From Gammaproteobacteria bacterium (GTDB lineage: Bacteria; Pseudomonadota; Gammaproteobacteria; SZUA-140), in contig JALSGV010000193.1 in NCBI GenBank assembly GCA_026982565.1, positions 1 to 40,935 on the forward strand: 40,935 bases of DNA, in the 5' to 3' direction. Below, in pieces: positions 24,489 through 32,791 of this stretch. The notes beneath the pieces were generated by a model, which saw only the letters and a list, made by a program, of their open reading frames with translations, searched no databases and was not told where the DNA came from. Every line of letters starts with the position of its first letter. The stretch's first letter is position 1. The position numbers were made by a program, and so were the translations under genes.

Positions 24489-24595
24489 GCAGGGCCGGCC
24501 TTCTCATACATGGCGGCTATCATATCACGCCCGCCCGGGGCGCTTGAAATATGGCCACGCCCCCCAATGTCTTGCGATAGAATCAATGACTCATG

Positions 24596-24615
24596 CCTGG
24601 ATCCGTGGATTCAGG
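24596..24615. repeat. 20-bp dispersed imperfect palindrome, copy 2
   Basis: CCTGGATCCGTGGATTCAGG in the oxyR-fpr divergent spacer, 31 nt before the fpr start, so it lies in the fpr leader or promoter. Confidence 0.7.
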
Positions 24616-24645
24616 CCATAACCGTAAAACTGTAGCAAGGACACC

Positions 24646-25398
24646 ATGAGCAACTGGATCCAAGGAAAAGTCATCGCGCGGCGCCCGTGGACCGGCAAGC
24701 TGGTCTCCCTGCAGGTGGAGGCGGACATCCCGCCCTTCACCGCCGGGCAGTTCACCCGCCTGGCGCTGGACATCGACGGGGAACGGGTGGCACGCCCCTA
24801 TTCCTTCGTCAACGCCCCCCATGAGCATCCCCTGGAATTCTATTTCGTCATCGTCCCCGGCGGCGCCCTCTCGCCACGCCTTGGCGCCCTCGATGCCGGC
24901 GACAGCGTATGGGTGGCCGCCCAGGCAAGTGGCTTCTTCGTCCTGGACGAAGTGCCCGGGGGGGAGAACCTGTGGTGCCTCGCCACGGGCACGGGCCTGG
25001 GCGTGTTCCTCTCCATACTCGCCACCGGGGAACCCTGGCGGCGCTTCCGGCACATCGTCCTGGTCCACGGCGTCCGTCACGGCAGCGATCTCAGTTACGG
25101 AGAAAAGCTGGCGCAATTTGCCGCCGCGCACCCGCGGCAATTCCACATGATCCCCGTGGTGAGCCGGGAGGACAGCCCACAGGCCCTGCAGGGACGCATC
25201 CCCGCCCTAATCGAAAAGGGCGCACTGGAAGAACGGGCCGGCGTCCCCCTCACCCGCGACACCTCGCAAGTGATGATCTGCGGCAACCCCGCCATGGTGA
25301 AAGACACCTGCGCGGTGCTGGAGGCGCGCGGCATGCAAAGAAACCGCCGCAGCGCTCCGGGACACGTCACCACGGAAAACTACTGGCGGGCAAAGTAA
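24646..25398 (+). CDS. fpr: Ferredoxin-NADP(+) reductase Fpr
   Basis: A 250-aa flavoprotein that exchanges electrons between NADPH and ferredoxin or flavodoxin. FAD contacts are in ARPYSFVNAP (about 49-58), the NADP-binding glycines in ATGTGLGVFLS (about 113-123), and the C-terminal block MICGNPAMVKDT is conserved. The ending ENYW followed by a short tail is typical of the E. coli/Azotobacter Fpr subclass. Length matches (E. coli 248 aa). The gene is divergent from oxyR, consistent with redox-stress control. A dispersed palindrome lies 31 nt upstream, and a repeat fragment containing TTAACCCGG follows the stop. Confidence 0.94.
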   Translation: MSNWIQGKVIARRPWTGKLVSLQVEADIPPFTAGQFTRLALDIDGERVARPYSFVNAPHEHPLEFYFVIVPGGALSPRLGALDAGDSVWVAAQASGFFVLDEVPGGENLWCLATGTGLGVFLSILATGEPWRRFRHIVLVHGVRHGSDLSYGEKLAQFAAAHPRQFHMIPVVSREDSPQALQGRIPALIEKGALEERAGVPLTRDTSQVMICGNPAMVKDTCAVLEARGMQRNRRSAPGHVTTENYWRAK

Positions 25399-25442
25399 AT
25401 TATTATTAACCCGGTTTACACGGCAAGGAGGAGGGCGCCACC

Positions 25443-25775
25443 ATGACCAGCATCAATTTCCCCCGCGACGATGAAGGCCGCACGCGCCTGCAGATTTCCA
25501 ACCGGAAGAAAAAGCCCGGCACCGTCCAGGAAACCGCCCAGGTCGAGCCCTACCCGCGCATCACCCGGGCGCGCACCCCCTCTCACGCCAAGACGCCTTA
25601 CCGTGAAGAGACTCCCCCGCAACCCGTGCGCCGCCAGCAGGATCGCAGAAAATTCCAGCGACGCCAAAAGGATTCCCCCGTGCTGCTGGACACGCGCAGC
25701 AAGCATGAACGGCGCACCCGCCGGCGCCGCGCGGACGACAGCCCGTCAGACCACGGCATCGACCGGAAAGTGTAG
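25443..25775 (+). CDS. Hypothetical basic protein
   Basis: A 110-aa protein I do not recognise. It is rich in Arg, Lys, Pro and Thr, with no membrane segment or signal peptide and probably largely disordered. A block of paired arginines (RRQQDRRKFQRRQKDS, then VLLDTRSKHERRTRRRR) repeats twice around VLLDTRS and may bind nucleic acid or be a conserved motif of a small family. AAGGAGGAGGG stands before the ATG, a very strong ribosome site, which supports expression. It stands alone between fpr and a MITE-like element. Confidence 0.68.
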   Translation: MTSINFPRDDEGRTRLQISNRKKKPGTVQETAQVEPYPRITRARTPSHAKTPYREETPPQPVRRQQDRRKFQRRQKDSPVLLDTRSKHERRTRRRRADDSPSDHGIDRKV

Positions 25776-25801
25776 CGCGGGGTTACAACCGCAAGCCCCT
25801 C

Positions 25802-25905
25802 TCCCGAGGAGGGTGTCGTAAAAGCCATTCGTAGGTTGGGCTGAGGCACGAAGCCCAACAGCAACAGCTACAGAAAAACCGGCTTTTGCGACACCCTCCT
25901 TGGGA
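25802..25905. mobile_element. MITE-like hairpin element with nested GTTGGGCT repeat
   Basis: A 104-bp element with 25-bp terminal inverted repeats matching at 23 positions. The cores are GGAGGGTGTCGTAAAAGCC (25808-25826) and GGCTTTTGCGACACCCTCC (25881-25899). The interior holds another hairpin, GTTGGGCT-N9-AGCCCAAC (25834-25858), similar to a repeat common in gamma- and betaproteobacteria. No transposase. It lies between convergent genes and could serve as a bidirectional terminator, though neither arm ends in a long T run. Confidence 0.65.
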
Positions 25906-25920
25906 AAGCAGAAATACACC

Positions 25921-26916
25921 TCACTGCCACACCAGGGGCGGCTCATCGAGGAGCGCCGCCTGCTCGCGCAGGGCGAGGATGTGTTCTTCCCAGAATCGCC
26001 CGGAATTGAACCAGGGGAAGGCGGCGGGAAAGGCGGGATCGTCCCAGCGCCGCGCCAGCCAGGCGGCGTAATGCATCATGCGCAGGGTGCGCAGGGCCTC
26101 GATGAGGTGCAGTTCGCGGGGATCGAAATCCATGAAGTCCGTATAGGCATCGAGGAGGTCCGCCAGCCTGGCGCTCATGTAGGCGCGGTCGCCGGAGAGG
26201 AACATCCACAGGTCCTGGATGGCGGGTCCCATGCGGACGTCATCGAAATCCACGATATGGGGGCCGGCCTCCGTCCACAGGATATTGCCGGGGTGGCAGT
26301 CGCCGTGCAGGCGCAGGCTGGCCACGTCCCCGGCCCGCTCAAAGCAGGCCTCGACCTGCCTGATCAAATCTTCAGTCAGGGAGCGGTAGGCGGGCGCCAG
26401 GTCCCCGGGTATGAAACCGTGCTCCAGCAGATAGCGGCGCGAGTCGGCGGCAAAGTGTTCGATGTCCAGCGCCGGGCGGTGCGCAAAGGGCCTGGTGGCG
26501 CCCACGGCATGGAGACGGCCGATATAGCGCCCGAGGATCTCCAGGTGCCGCGGATTGTCCAGTTCCGGGGCGCGGCCGCCGCAGCGTGGAAACAGGGCGA
26601 AGCGGAACGGCCCGGCATGAAACAGGGTGCAGCCGTTCTCATCGGCCATGGGCGCCACCACGGGGATCTCGCGCAGGTGCAGCTCGCGGGTGAAGGCGTG
26701 CTCCTCCAGAATGGCCTCGTCGGACCAGCGTCCGGGGCGGTAGAACTTGGCGACGAGGGGCGGCCGGTCTTCCAGGCCCACCTGGTAGACGCGGTTCTCA
26801 TAGCTGTTGAGGGCGAGGAAATGGCCGTCACATTGGAAGCCGAGGCCTTCCACGGCCTCGAGGATGGTATCGGGCCCCAGCGCCTCATAGGGATGGCGTG
26901 TTTCACCCTGTTTCAT
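25921..26916 (-). CDS. srkA: Stress response kinase A (YihE/SrkA)
   Basis: A 331-aa Ser/Thr kinase of the aminoglycoside phosphotransferase fold (E. coli SrkA/YihE 328 aa), which protects cells from stress-induced death. Visible are the catalytic-loop motif LRLHGDCHPGNILW (about 203-216) and the metal-binding DFDD (about 221-224). Other conserved family blocks are ENRVYQVG and FPWFNSGRFWEEHI near the C terminus. The start ATG 26916 is preceded by GGAG at 5-nt spacing; a longer in-frame start at 26955 would overlap the cmoB end. It follows cmoB by 13 nt, so they form an operon. Confidence 0.93.
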   Translation of the reverse strand: MKQGETRHPYEALGPDTILEAVEGLGFQCDGHFLALNSYENRVYQVGLEDRPPLVAKFYRPGRWSDEAILEEHAFTRELHLREIPVVAPMADENGCTLFHAGPFRFALFPRCGGRAPELDNPRHLEILGRYIGRLHAVGATRPFAHRPALDIEHFAADSRRYLLEHGFIPGDLAPAYRSLTEDLIRQVEACFERAGDVASLRLHGDCHPGNILWTEAGPHIVDFDDVRMGPAIQDLWMFLSGDRAYMSARLADLLDAYTDFMDFDPRELHLIEALRTLRMMHYAAWLARRWDDPAFPAAFPWFNSGRFWEEHILALREQAALLDEPPLVWQ

Positions 26917-26929
26917 GCGCGCGCTCCAT

Positions 26930-27898
26930 TCATGCCTGCGCCACCAGGATAGCACGCCGCGGCGCGGGATAGCCCTCGATGGTGCGGGCGGGATCCTCGG
27001 GGTCGAGAAAATCGGCCAGAGACTGGAAGCGCATCCATTCCGTGGCGCGCTGTTCGGACGTGGTGGTGGGCGTGACGTCCACCGGGCGAACCTCCCTGAA
27101 ACCGCAGCGCTGCAGCCATGCCGTCAGCGTCGGCACCGAAGGGATGAACCACACATTGCGCATCTGGGCGTAACGCGCCCGCGGCACCAGCACCGTCCCC
27201 TCGCCGCCCTCGATCACCAGGGTCTCCAGCACCAGTTCCCCGCCCTTGCGCAGGCAGGCGCGCAGTTCCAGCAGATGATCCAGGGGCGAGCGGCGGTGGT
27301 AGAAGACCCCCATGGAAAAGACCGTGTCGAAAGGGGCCGGCTCGCGGGGCAGGGACTCGATGCCCAGGGGCAGGACATAGGCCGGTATCCCGCCCAGGAA
27401 ATGGCGCAGGGCCGCGAACTGGACTACATAGCGCAGAGTGGGATCGATACCCACCGCCAGGGACGCGCCCTCACCCACCATGCGCAGGCAGTAATAACCA
27501 TTGCCACACCCCACGTCCAGCACCCGGCGCCCCGCCAGGGGGGTGATGTGGGGCTGGAGGCGGGCCCATTTCCAGTCCGAGCGCCACTCGCTGTCGATGT
27601 GGATGCCGAATACGGAGAAGGGCCCCTTGCGCCAGGGGTGCAGGGCGCGCAGGGCGTCCTCCACCGCGCCCCGCGTCGCGGCATCGCAATCCCCGGCGCT
27701 GCCGATGCGGACCCTGTCACCACACAGATCCACGCCTGAAGGATGCACTGCGGGAAGCCCCGCCAGCAGGGCCTGCCAGGCAGGCAGATCGCCGTGGACC
27801 TGGGGCGCCAGGGCCGCCGCCACGCGCGCGGGCAGGGACCGCGCCCAGGACGCCAGTGGCGAATTCTCCAGAGTCTGATACAGTGGCGAGTAGTCCAT
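26930..27898 (-). CDS. cmoB: tRNA U34 carboxymethyltransferase CmoB
   Basis: Converts 5-hydroxyuridine at tRNA position 34 to 5-carboxymethoxyuridine using carboxy-S-adenosylmethionine. Family blocks are obvious: MPWRKGPF-like HPWRKGPFSVFGIHIDSEW, the SAM site RRVLDVGCGNGYY (about 126), FDTVFSMGVFYHRRSPLDHL, GELVLETLVI and the final TEWMRFQSLADFLDP. With ATG 27898 the protein is 322 aa, matching E. coli (323); in-frame ATGs further up (27943, 27988) would add a non-conserved N terminus and overlap the divergent dehydrogenase start. No strong ribosome site is seen. CmoA, the cofactor enzyme, is not in the window. Confidence 0.94.
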   Translation of the reverse strand: MDYSPLYQTLENSPLASWARSLPARVAAALAPQVHGDLPAWQALLAGLPAVHPSGVDLCGDRVRIGSAGDCDAATRGAVEDALRALHPWRKGPFSVFGIHIDSEWRSDWKWARLQPHITPLAGRRVLDVGCGNGYYCLRMVGEGASLAVGIDPTLRYVVQFAALRHFLGGIPAYVLPLGIESLPREPAPFDTVFSMGVFYHRRSPLDHLLELRACLRKGGELVLETLVIEGGEGTVLVPRARYAQMRNVWFIPSVPTLTAWLQRCGFREVRPVDVTPTTTSEQRATEWMRFQSLADFLDPEDPARTIEGYPAPRRAILVAQA

Positions 27899-27947
27899 CG
27901 ATGGAATATCCGCGGGCCGCCCCCGCCGTTCTGCGTCTTTCATAGCC

Positions 27948-29429
27948 ATGACATCATACAGAGAATCCCCGTCCCATATCAGCTTCACGGCGCCGGAATT
28001 CCATCGCGACGGCCGTTTCCGGCCGGCCCGCTACGAATACCACGGCAGCGCATCCCGGGGCTGGAGGATTGTGCGCGATGGCAGGCCCTGCCTGCAACTG
28101 GGCCCGGGGTTTGCGCCCCTGCAGACCCGCTGTTGCGGCATCTGTGCCACGGACATGGCCCGCGCGGCGCTGCCCTTTCCCCTGCCGCAGGTCACCGGCC
28201 ACGAGGTGCTGTGCCGGCGCGACGGGCAGACGCTGGCCGTGGACATCAACGCCTCTCACCGGACCCGCGATTGCCGCGCCGCTGCCTGCCCCTGGTGTTC
28301 GGCCGGGCTGGAGACCCATTGCCCGCAACGCCTGACCCTGGGCATCGACCGCCTCCCCGGCGGCTTCGCCCCGTGGATCCTGGCGCCCGTCGCCGCCCTG
28401 CATCCGCTGCCCGCCTCCCTCCCTCTCGATGCCGCCCTCTTCGCCGAACCCTTTGCGGCGGCCCTGCGCGCCGTGGCGATCACGCCGCCCCGGCCGGGCG
28501 ACCGCGTCGCCGTGCTGGGTCCGCGCCGCCTGGGCCTGCTGGTGCTGGCCGCCCTGGCCAGCCACCGCCGGCGTCATGACCTCGACTTCACCATCACCGC
28601 CCTGCACCGCCACCACTGGCTGACGGAATATTGCCGCCTCATGGGCGCCGACGCGTCCATCCATGTTGAAGAGGCGCCGATCAAGGCTCAAGAGGGCGTC
28701 TACGACATCGTCTTCGACACCACCGGCAATCCGGCCGGGCTCCAGCTCGCGCTGCGGCTGGCGCGGCGCACCGTCCATCTCAAGTCCACCCATGGAAGGG
28801 AAGCAGGGGGCATGGCGCGCCTGACAGAGATGGTCATCGACGAAATCAGCCTGCATCCCTTTTCCCTCGCTGCAAGACCGCCCTCCCCCTTGCCGGACAG
28901 CATGGTGGATCATTGTCACGTCTATGTCTCGCCCACCGTGCCGGAGGCATTGCAGCGGCGGCTGCGGGATCAACTGCCCCGTTGCCGCACATACAGAATG
29001 GACAGGTCCGATGCGCTGAGTTTCATCGCCAGGCATCATGGGGCCGGCAAGCTGCCATTGCCGGGGTTCGACATGGCGCTGGTGGGCAGCCTGGCGGAGG
29101 CGGACCGTGTCATCAGGCCCCGGGCGGACGCTTCATGCTCACTGCTCCATGCCCGGGGCGCCCTGCTCGTGGCGAACGGGGCGGCCGCCGGCGACGGCGC
29201 TCTCGCTCAGGCCATGGGGCGTGGCATCGAGATCCAGACTTCACGTTGCGGCCGCATCCCCCTGGCCCTGGACACGCTGGCCACGCAACCCGCCCTGGCC
29301 GGGGCGATGGCGGAACGCCTCGTCACCCATCGCTTTCCTGTCAGGAAACTGGCCCAGGCGTTCGCGGCGGCGGGCCGGGGGGAGAGGGCTGTCAAGGTGG
29401 TGGTGGATACATGGGAGGATACGGCTTGA
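27948..29429 (+). CDS. Atypical zinc-type alcohol dehydrogenase-like protein
   Basis: A 493-aa medium-chain dehydrogenase/reductase-like protein, much longer than the usual 340-380 aa. The catalytic-zinc region has CGICATD (63-69) and GHE (84-86). A structural-zinc cluster is present but the first spacing is altered (DCRAAACPWC, then C125). The cofactor motif is degenerate: VLGPRRLGLL replaces GxGxxG. Extra residues, roughly 320-430, including a VALVGSLAEADRV-type strand, make up the added length and look like a domain I cannot name. No operon partner; it is divergent from cmoB with only 49 nt between the starts, so their promoters overlap the coding edges. Enzyme role uncertain. Confidence 0.82.
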   Translation: MTSYRESPSHISFTAPEFHRDGRFRPARYEYHGSASRGWRIVRDGRPCLQLGPGFAPLQTRCCGICATDMARAALPFPLPQVTGHEVLCRRDGQTLAVDINASHRTRDCRAAACPWCSAGLETHCPQRLTLGIDRLPGGFAPWILAPVAALHPLPASLPLDAALFAEPFAAALRAVAITPPRPGDRVAVLGPRRLGLLVLAALASHRRRHDLDFTITALHRHHWLTEYCRLMGADASIHVEEAPIKAQEGVYDIVFDTTGNPAGLQLALRLARRTVHLKSTHGREAGGMARLTEMVIDEISLHPFSLAARPPSPLPDSMVDHCHVYVSPTVPEALQRRLRDQLPRCRTYRMDRSDALSFIARHHGAGKLPLPGFDMALVGSLAEADRVIRPRADASCSLLHARGALLVANGAAAGDGALAQAMGRGIEIQTSRCGRIPLALDTLATQPALAGAMAERLVTHRFPVRKLAQAFAAAGRGERAVKVVVDTWEDTA

Positions 29430-29494
29430 AAGCTTTATCCAACGTCCCCCCTCATCCAAGCACTGCCGGAGGGAGCGGGACTGCATGAGGAACA

Positions 29495-30136
29495 TCAGCC
29501 GGCGTTCATCTCGGCGAGCTTCTCATCCATGCGCGACAACAGCCCCTCGATGCCTTCTTTCTTGACGATGTCGCGGTAACTGCTGCGGTAGTTGCGGATC
29601 AGGCTGACTTCCTCGATCACCACGTCGTAGACCAGCCACTGTCCTTTCTTGAGGCGCATCTTGTAGCGTATGGGGATCTCCGCATCCCCGCTGATGATGA
29701 CGCTGGACACCTCGGCGCGCTCTCCCTTGATGCGCCTGCCGGTCACCTCCACGCGCTCATTGGTATAGGCCTCGACGCGTCCGATATAGGTCGCCAGCAG
29801 CAACCGGGAGAACTTGTCGACGAAGCGCTGCTTCTCCTCTGGCGTCGCCTTGCGCCAGTTGGTGGAGAGGGTGAGCTGCGACATGGCGCGGAAGTCGAAA
29901 TGCGCATAGATGATCTTTTTGATGTCGGCCTCGCGTTCTTCATTGCTCTGGCCCTTGTCCCGCAACTCCGCAAGCACTTCATCCAGAATTTTGCCCATCA
30001 CATCGGCGGGATCCGGCGGCTGGGCCCAGGTCATGCCCGAGACCAGCACGCACAGTAGCGCCAGACACAATGTTCCCGCATTGATGGTGCGTATACCCGT
30101 ATGGGGTGCTGGTTCCTGGAAAAACACTCTCATCAT
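29495..30136 (-). CDS. mlaC: Periplasmic phospholipid-binding protein MlaC
   Basis: Carries phospholipids between the outer-membrane MlaA complex and the inner-membrane MlaFEDB transporter. The product is 213 aa with a signal peptide ending near WAQ (about 38). Conserved family sequence includes FDFRAMSQLTLSTNWRKATPEE, FSRLLLATYIGRVEAY and the C-terminal WLVYDVVIEEVSLIRNYRSSYRDIV. The ATG overlaps the mlaA stop as TAATG; a second ATG at 30133 is equally possible, better spaced from AAGGA. It is the last gene of the mlaE-mlaD-mlaA-mlaC operon. Confidence 0.94.
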   Translation of the reverse strand: MMRVFFQEPAPHTGIRTINAGTLCLALLCVLVSGMTWAQPPDPADVMGKILDEVLAELRDKGQSNEEREADIKKIIYAHFDFRAMSQLTLSTNWRKATPEEKQRFVDKFSRLLLATYIGRVEAYTNERVEVTGRRIKGERAEVSSVIISGDAEIPIRYKMRLKKGQWLVYDVVIEEVSLIRNYRSSYRDIVKKEGIEGLLSRMDEKLAEMNAG

Positions 30137-30966
30137 TATTCCTTGATTTGTCCGGCCCGATGCTGGGCATAAGCATGCTTGACGAAGGCGTAGGGGTCCA
30201 ATGCATCGCGCTTGAGGGCCTCGTAGGTGTCCTTGTCGAGAGATAGCGTGTTGACCATACTGAAGCCCCTTACCGCCAACCTGATCCACAATTCGTCAAT
30301 ATAACGGTAAATGGGATCCAGATACAGGGTATCGACCATCGCGCTCAAGCCGTCCCTCAAGGTATACGAGCCGTAGAAAGGCAGCACCAGATAAAATCCC
30401 GGCCCAACGCCGTAATGGCCCAGGGTCTGACCGAAATCCTCATCCTTTCTCCTCAACCCCCAGTATCTCCTGGCGGGGTCGAACAGCCCGCCGACGCCAA
30501 TGGTGGTATTGATGCCCAAGCGCAGCAGTTCCGTGCCGGTATTTTTCATCTTCAGCTGCAGGGCGTTGTTGACGATCCTCACAGGCCCCTGCAGATTGGT
30601 GAAGAACCGGGCGACGGAGCGCCTTACGGGAACCGGAACCACCCGGTAACCGCGCGCAATGGGTTTCAGCACATGGAAGTAAAGCTTGTCGTTGAAGGCG
30701 AACATCGCCCTGTTGAAGGGCTCGAGGGGATCGGGTATGTCCTTGTCCGCGGATTTGGCTTCCGCGTCGAATTCCTCATTGAACTCATCTTCGAGTTCCG
30801 CTATAAAATCATCGTCTGAAGACTCGTCCCAACCATCCCCCCCTGCATCGTTGGCGACCTCCGCATCCGCCGCAGAAGGATTTTCCAGCGCATAGGCCGA
30901 GCCGGAATCCAGCACCAGCAGGGCCGAGATCAGAAAGGGAAACAAGACCGTAATTCTCATTTTCAC
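30136..30966 (-). CDS. mlaA: Outer-membrane lipid-asymmetry protein MlaA, without a lipobox
   Basis: Outer-membrane channel that removes misplaced phospholipids from the outer leaflet. The conserved core is clear: DIPDPLEPFNRAMFAFNDKLY (about 76), FFTNLQGPVRIVNNALQ, GVGGLFDPARRYWGL and EDFGQTLGHYGVGPGFYLVLP. The 276-aa product starts with a signal peptide that ends in a conventional SAYALE site. It contains no cysteine anywhere, so the lipid anchor present in E. coli MlaA (VacJ) is absent. An acidic linker (about 30-75) separates signal and core. Its stop overlaps mlaC and it begins 29 nt after mlaD ends. mlaA inside the mla operon is uncommon in enterics but seen in other bacteria. Confidence 0.93.
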   Translation of the reverse strand: MKMRITVLFPFLISALLVLDSGSAYALENPSAADAEVANDAGGDGWDESSDDDFIAELEDEFNEEFDAEAKSADKDIPDPLEPFNRAMFAFNDKLYFHVLKPIARGYRVVPVPVRRSVARFFTNLQGPVRIVNNALQLKMKNTGTELLRLGINTTIGVGGLFDPARRYWGLRRKDEDFGQTLGHYGVGPGFYLVLPFYGSYTLRDGLSAMVDTLYLDPIYRYIDELWIRLAVRGFSMVNTLSLDKDTYEALKRDALDPYAFVKHAYAQHRAGQIKE

Positions 30967-30995
30967 AGCGCTTCATGGCACACCACGACCACCCG

Positions 30996-31445
30996 TCACT
31001 TGGTATTGAAAATATACTTGCTGATGAGTTCCTCGAGATTGATGGCCGATTCGGTTTCCTCGATTTCACCACCGGGTGGAATGTATTCTTCCGCGCCGCC
31101 GGGAGAAATACTGATATAGCGGTCCCCCATGATGCCGGCCGTCCTGATGGACGCGATGCTGTCCTCCTGCAGTTTGACGCCATTCTGTATGGACATGGTC
31201 ACCACTGCCTCGTATTCCTCCGGGTCCAGCACGATCGAGGCCACCTTGCCGACCTTGACACCCGCGATCTCCACGAAGGCCCCTTCCTTCAGGCCGGAGA
31301 CGGAATTGAAGCTGGCGCTGACGGCGTAATTATTACTTTTCCCAAACAGCTCCACGTCTCCCAGCTTGATGGCGATGTAGGAAAACCCCGCGAAACCCAG
31401 GATCATGAAAACACCGACGACCAATTCAATAGTTACTTTTTTCAT
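30996..31445 (-). CDS. mlaD: MCE-domain lipid-transport protein MlaD
   Basis: Inner-membrane-anchored MCE protein that forms a hexameric ring through which lipids pass. The 149-aa product has one N-terminal membrane helix (about 6-25) and one MCE domain with the hallmark VSASFNSVSGLKEGAFVEIAGVKVGKV. The C-terminal DRYISISPGG and a short acidic/hydrophobic tail follow. E. coli MlaD is 183 aa, so the C-terminal helix is short. It follows mlaE by 15 nt and precedes mlaA by 29 nt. Confidence 0.95.
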   Translation of the reverse strand: MKKVTIELVVGVFMILGFAGFSYIAIKLGDVELFGKSNNYAVSASFNSVSGLKEGAFVEIAGVKVGKVASIVLDPEEYEAVVTMSIQNGVKLQEDSIASIRTAGIMGDRYISISPGGAEEYIPPGGEIEETESAINLEELISKYIFNTK

Positions 31446-31460
31446 CTTTTTCTATCCGCC

Positions 31461-32249
31461 TCAAAGCATGATGGCGCTGATGAGGTAATCCCACACGAGA
31501 ATGGTAACCGACGCCAGCACCACGGCATCCGTCGTGACCCTGCTGACACCTTCCGGCCCAAAGGCGCCCTTGCGCTCGAGGTGGAGAAAGAAACCCTTGG
31601 CCGCCGAGATCCACACCAGGAGCAGACCGAATACGAAGGACTTGACGATACCCATTTCCACGTCGTTCCACAACACACTCTCATACATGCCGTTGAAATA
31701 GGCGCCATTGCTGACGCCCAGCAGCACGACACCGACGAGATAGCCGCCCAGGATACCCACCACGTCGAAAATGAATGTCAGCAAGGGCAGGGAGATAATG
31801 CCGGCAATGATCTTGGGCGCGATGAGAAAACGGTAGGGGTCGATGGCCATGCATTCCAGGGTGTCGATCTGCTCCGTCGTTCTCATGATGCCGATCTCCG
31901 CGCAAATGGCGGAGCCCGCCCGCCCGATGACCATCAAGGCCGTCAGGACAGGGCCGAGCTCACGGATCAGTCCCAGGGCCACGGCGGAACCCAGCAGGTC
32001 CTCTGAGCCGAAACGACTCAGGGTGTAATAGCCTTGCAACCCCAGCACCATGCCGGTGAAGGCGCCGGTGACCACGATCACGAACATGGAGCGCGCGCCG
32101 ATGAAATGAATCTGCTTGATGATGGGGAAAATTCTGTAGGGAGGCTTGACGATATTGACGAAACAGACGCACAGAAAGATTCCCATCCTGCCAACCTGCT
32201 CGATGTAGTAGAGACCGCTGGCGCCCAGGCGCTCGATATGGTTTTTCAT
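31461..32249 (-). CDS. mlaE: Lipid-asymmetry ABC permease MlaE
   Basis: Permease of the inner-membrane phospholipid transporter, 262 aa, with five or six hydrophobic helices. Family motifs visible include GARSMFVIVVTGAFTGMVLGLQ, LIRELGPVLTALMVIGRAGS and GIMRTTEQIDTLECMAIDPYRFLIAPK. It is the first gene of the operon; no mlaF ATPase gene precedes it in this window, contrary to the usual mlaFEDCB order. The 216-nt spacer to the divergent Lpp-like gene should contain both promoters. Confidence 0.94.
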   Translation of the reverse strand: MKNHIERLGASGLYYIEQVGRMGIFLCVCFVNIVKPPYRIFPIIKQIHFIGARSMFVIVVTGAFTGMVLGLQGYYTLSRFGSEDLLGSAVALGLIRELGPVLTALMVIGRAGSAICAEIGIMRTTEQIDTLECMAIDPYRFLIAPKIIAGIISLPLLTFIFDVVGILGGYLVGVVLLGVSNGAYFNGMYESVLWNDVEMGIVKSFVFGLLLVWISAAKGFFLHLERKGAFGPEGVSRVTTDAVVLASVTILVWDYLISAIML

Positions 32250-32465
32250 ATACCGGCCACCACTGTTTTCCTCCCCCCCTCATTCACCACAATTCAAGAT
32301 ACCCTGACTGACGCGGAACACTTGCCGACAAATATACTCGGATATCAGCAGGAGAAGCAAAACCCGGGACTGCAATTTTTCCCGCTCCGCCAGTGACAAA
32401 CAGGGGCGAATCCATTACCTTACGCAGTCAGACAACCACACTAACACGGGAGGATAATCACCACC

Positions 32466-32789
32466 ATGACCAGAACAAGCATGACTATCGCACCATTTGC
32501 CCTGGCCGCCCTGCTGCTGGGCGGCTGCGCCACGACGGCAGACATCGAGCGGGTGTCTGGCGAGGCCGCCCGCGCCCAGGCGACGGCAGACGAAGCCAAG
32601 GCACTGGCACAAGAGGCGCTTGACGCCGCCAACCAGGCGCGTTCCGAGGCGTCCGACGCCAATGACACGGCGCAGCGCGCCCTGAACCAGGCCTCACAGG
32701 CCCAGCAGGACGCCATGGCCGCCCAGGAAGCCGCAGCCCGCGCGGAAGAGAAGGCCGAGCGCATGTTCGAGAAGTCCATCGCCAAATAA
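32466..32789 (+). CDS. Lpp/OprI-like alanine-zipper lipoprotein
   Basis: A 107-aa outer-membrane lipoprotein. The signal ends in the lipobox LLLGGC (C about 21). The mature part is an uninterrupted alanine-rich heptad coiled coil (about 25-100), resembling Lpp and Pseudomonas OprI. The final residue is Lys, the residue that in Lpp is joined to peptidoglycan by L,D-transpeptidases. The convergent neighbour encodes such an enzyme. At 107 aa it is longer than E. coli Lpp (78), suggesting a wider periplasmic span. A possible promoter is GTGACA-N17-TACCTT (32393-32421), weak. Confidence 0.88.
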   Translation: MTRTSMTIAPFALAALLLGGCATTADIERVSGEAARAQATADEAKALAQEALDAANQARSEASDANDTAQRALNQASQAQQDAMAAQEAAARAEEKAERMFEKSIAK

Positions 32790-32791
32790 AA

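Noticed and set aside
24489..24645. OxyR binding site in the oxyR-fpr spacer
   Set aside because: A single CTAT and one ATAG are present but not in the spaced four-part pattern.
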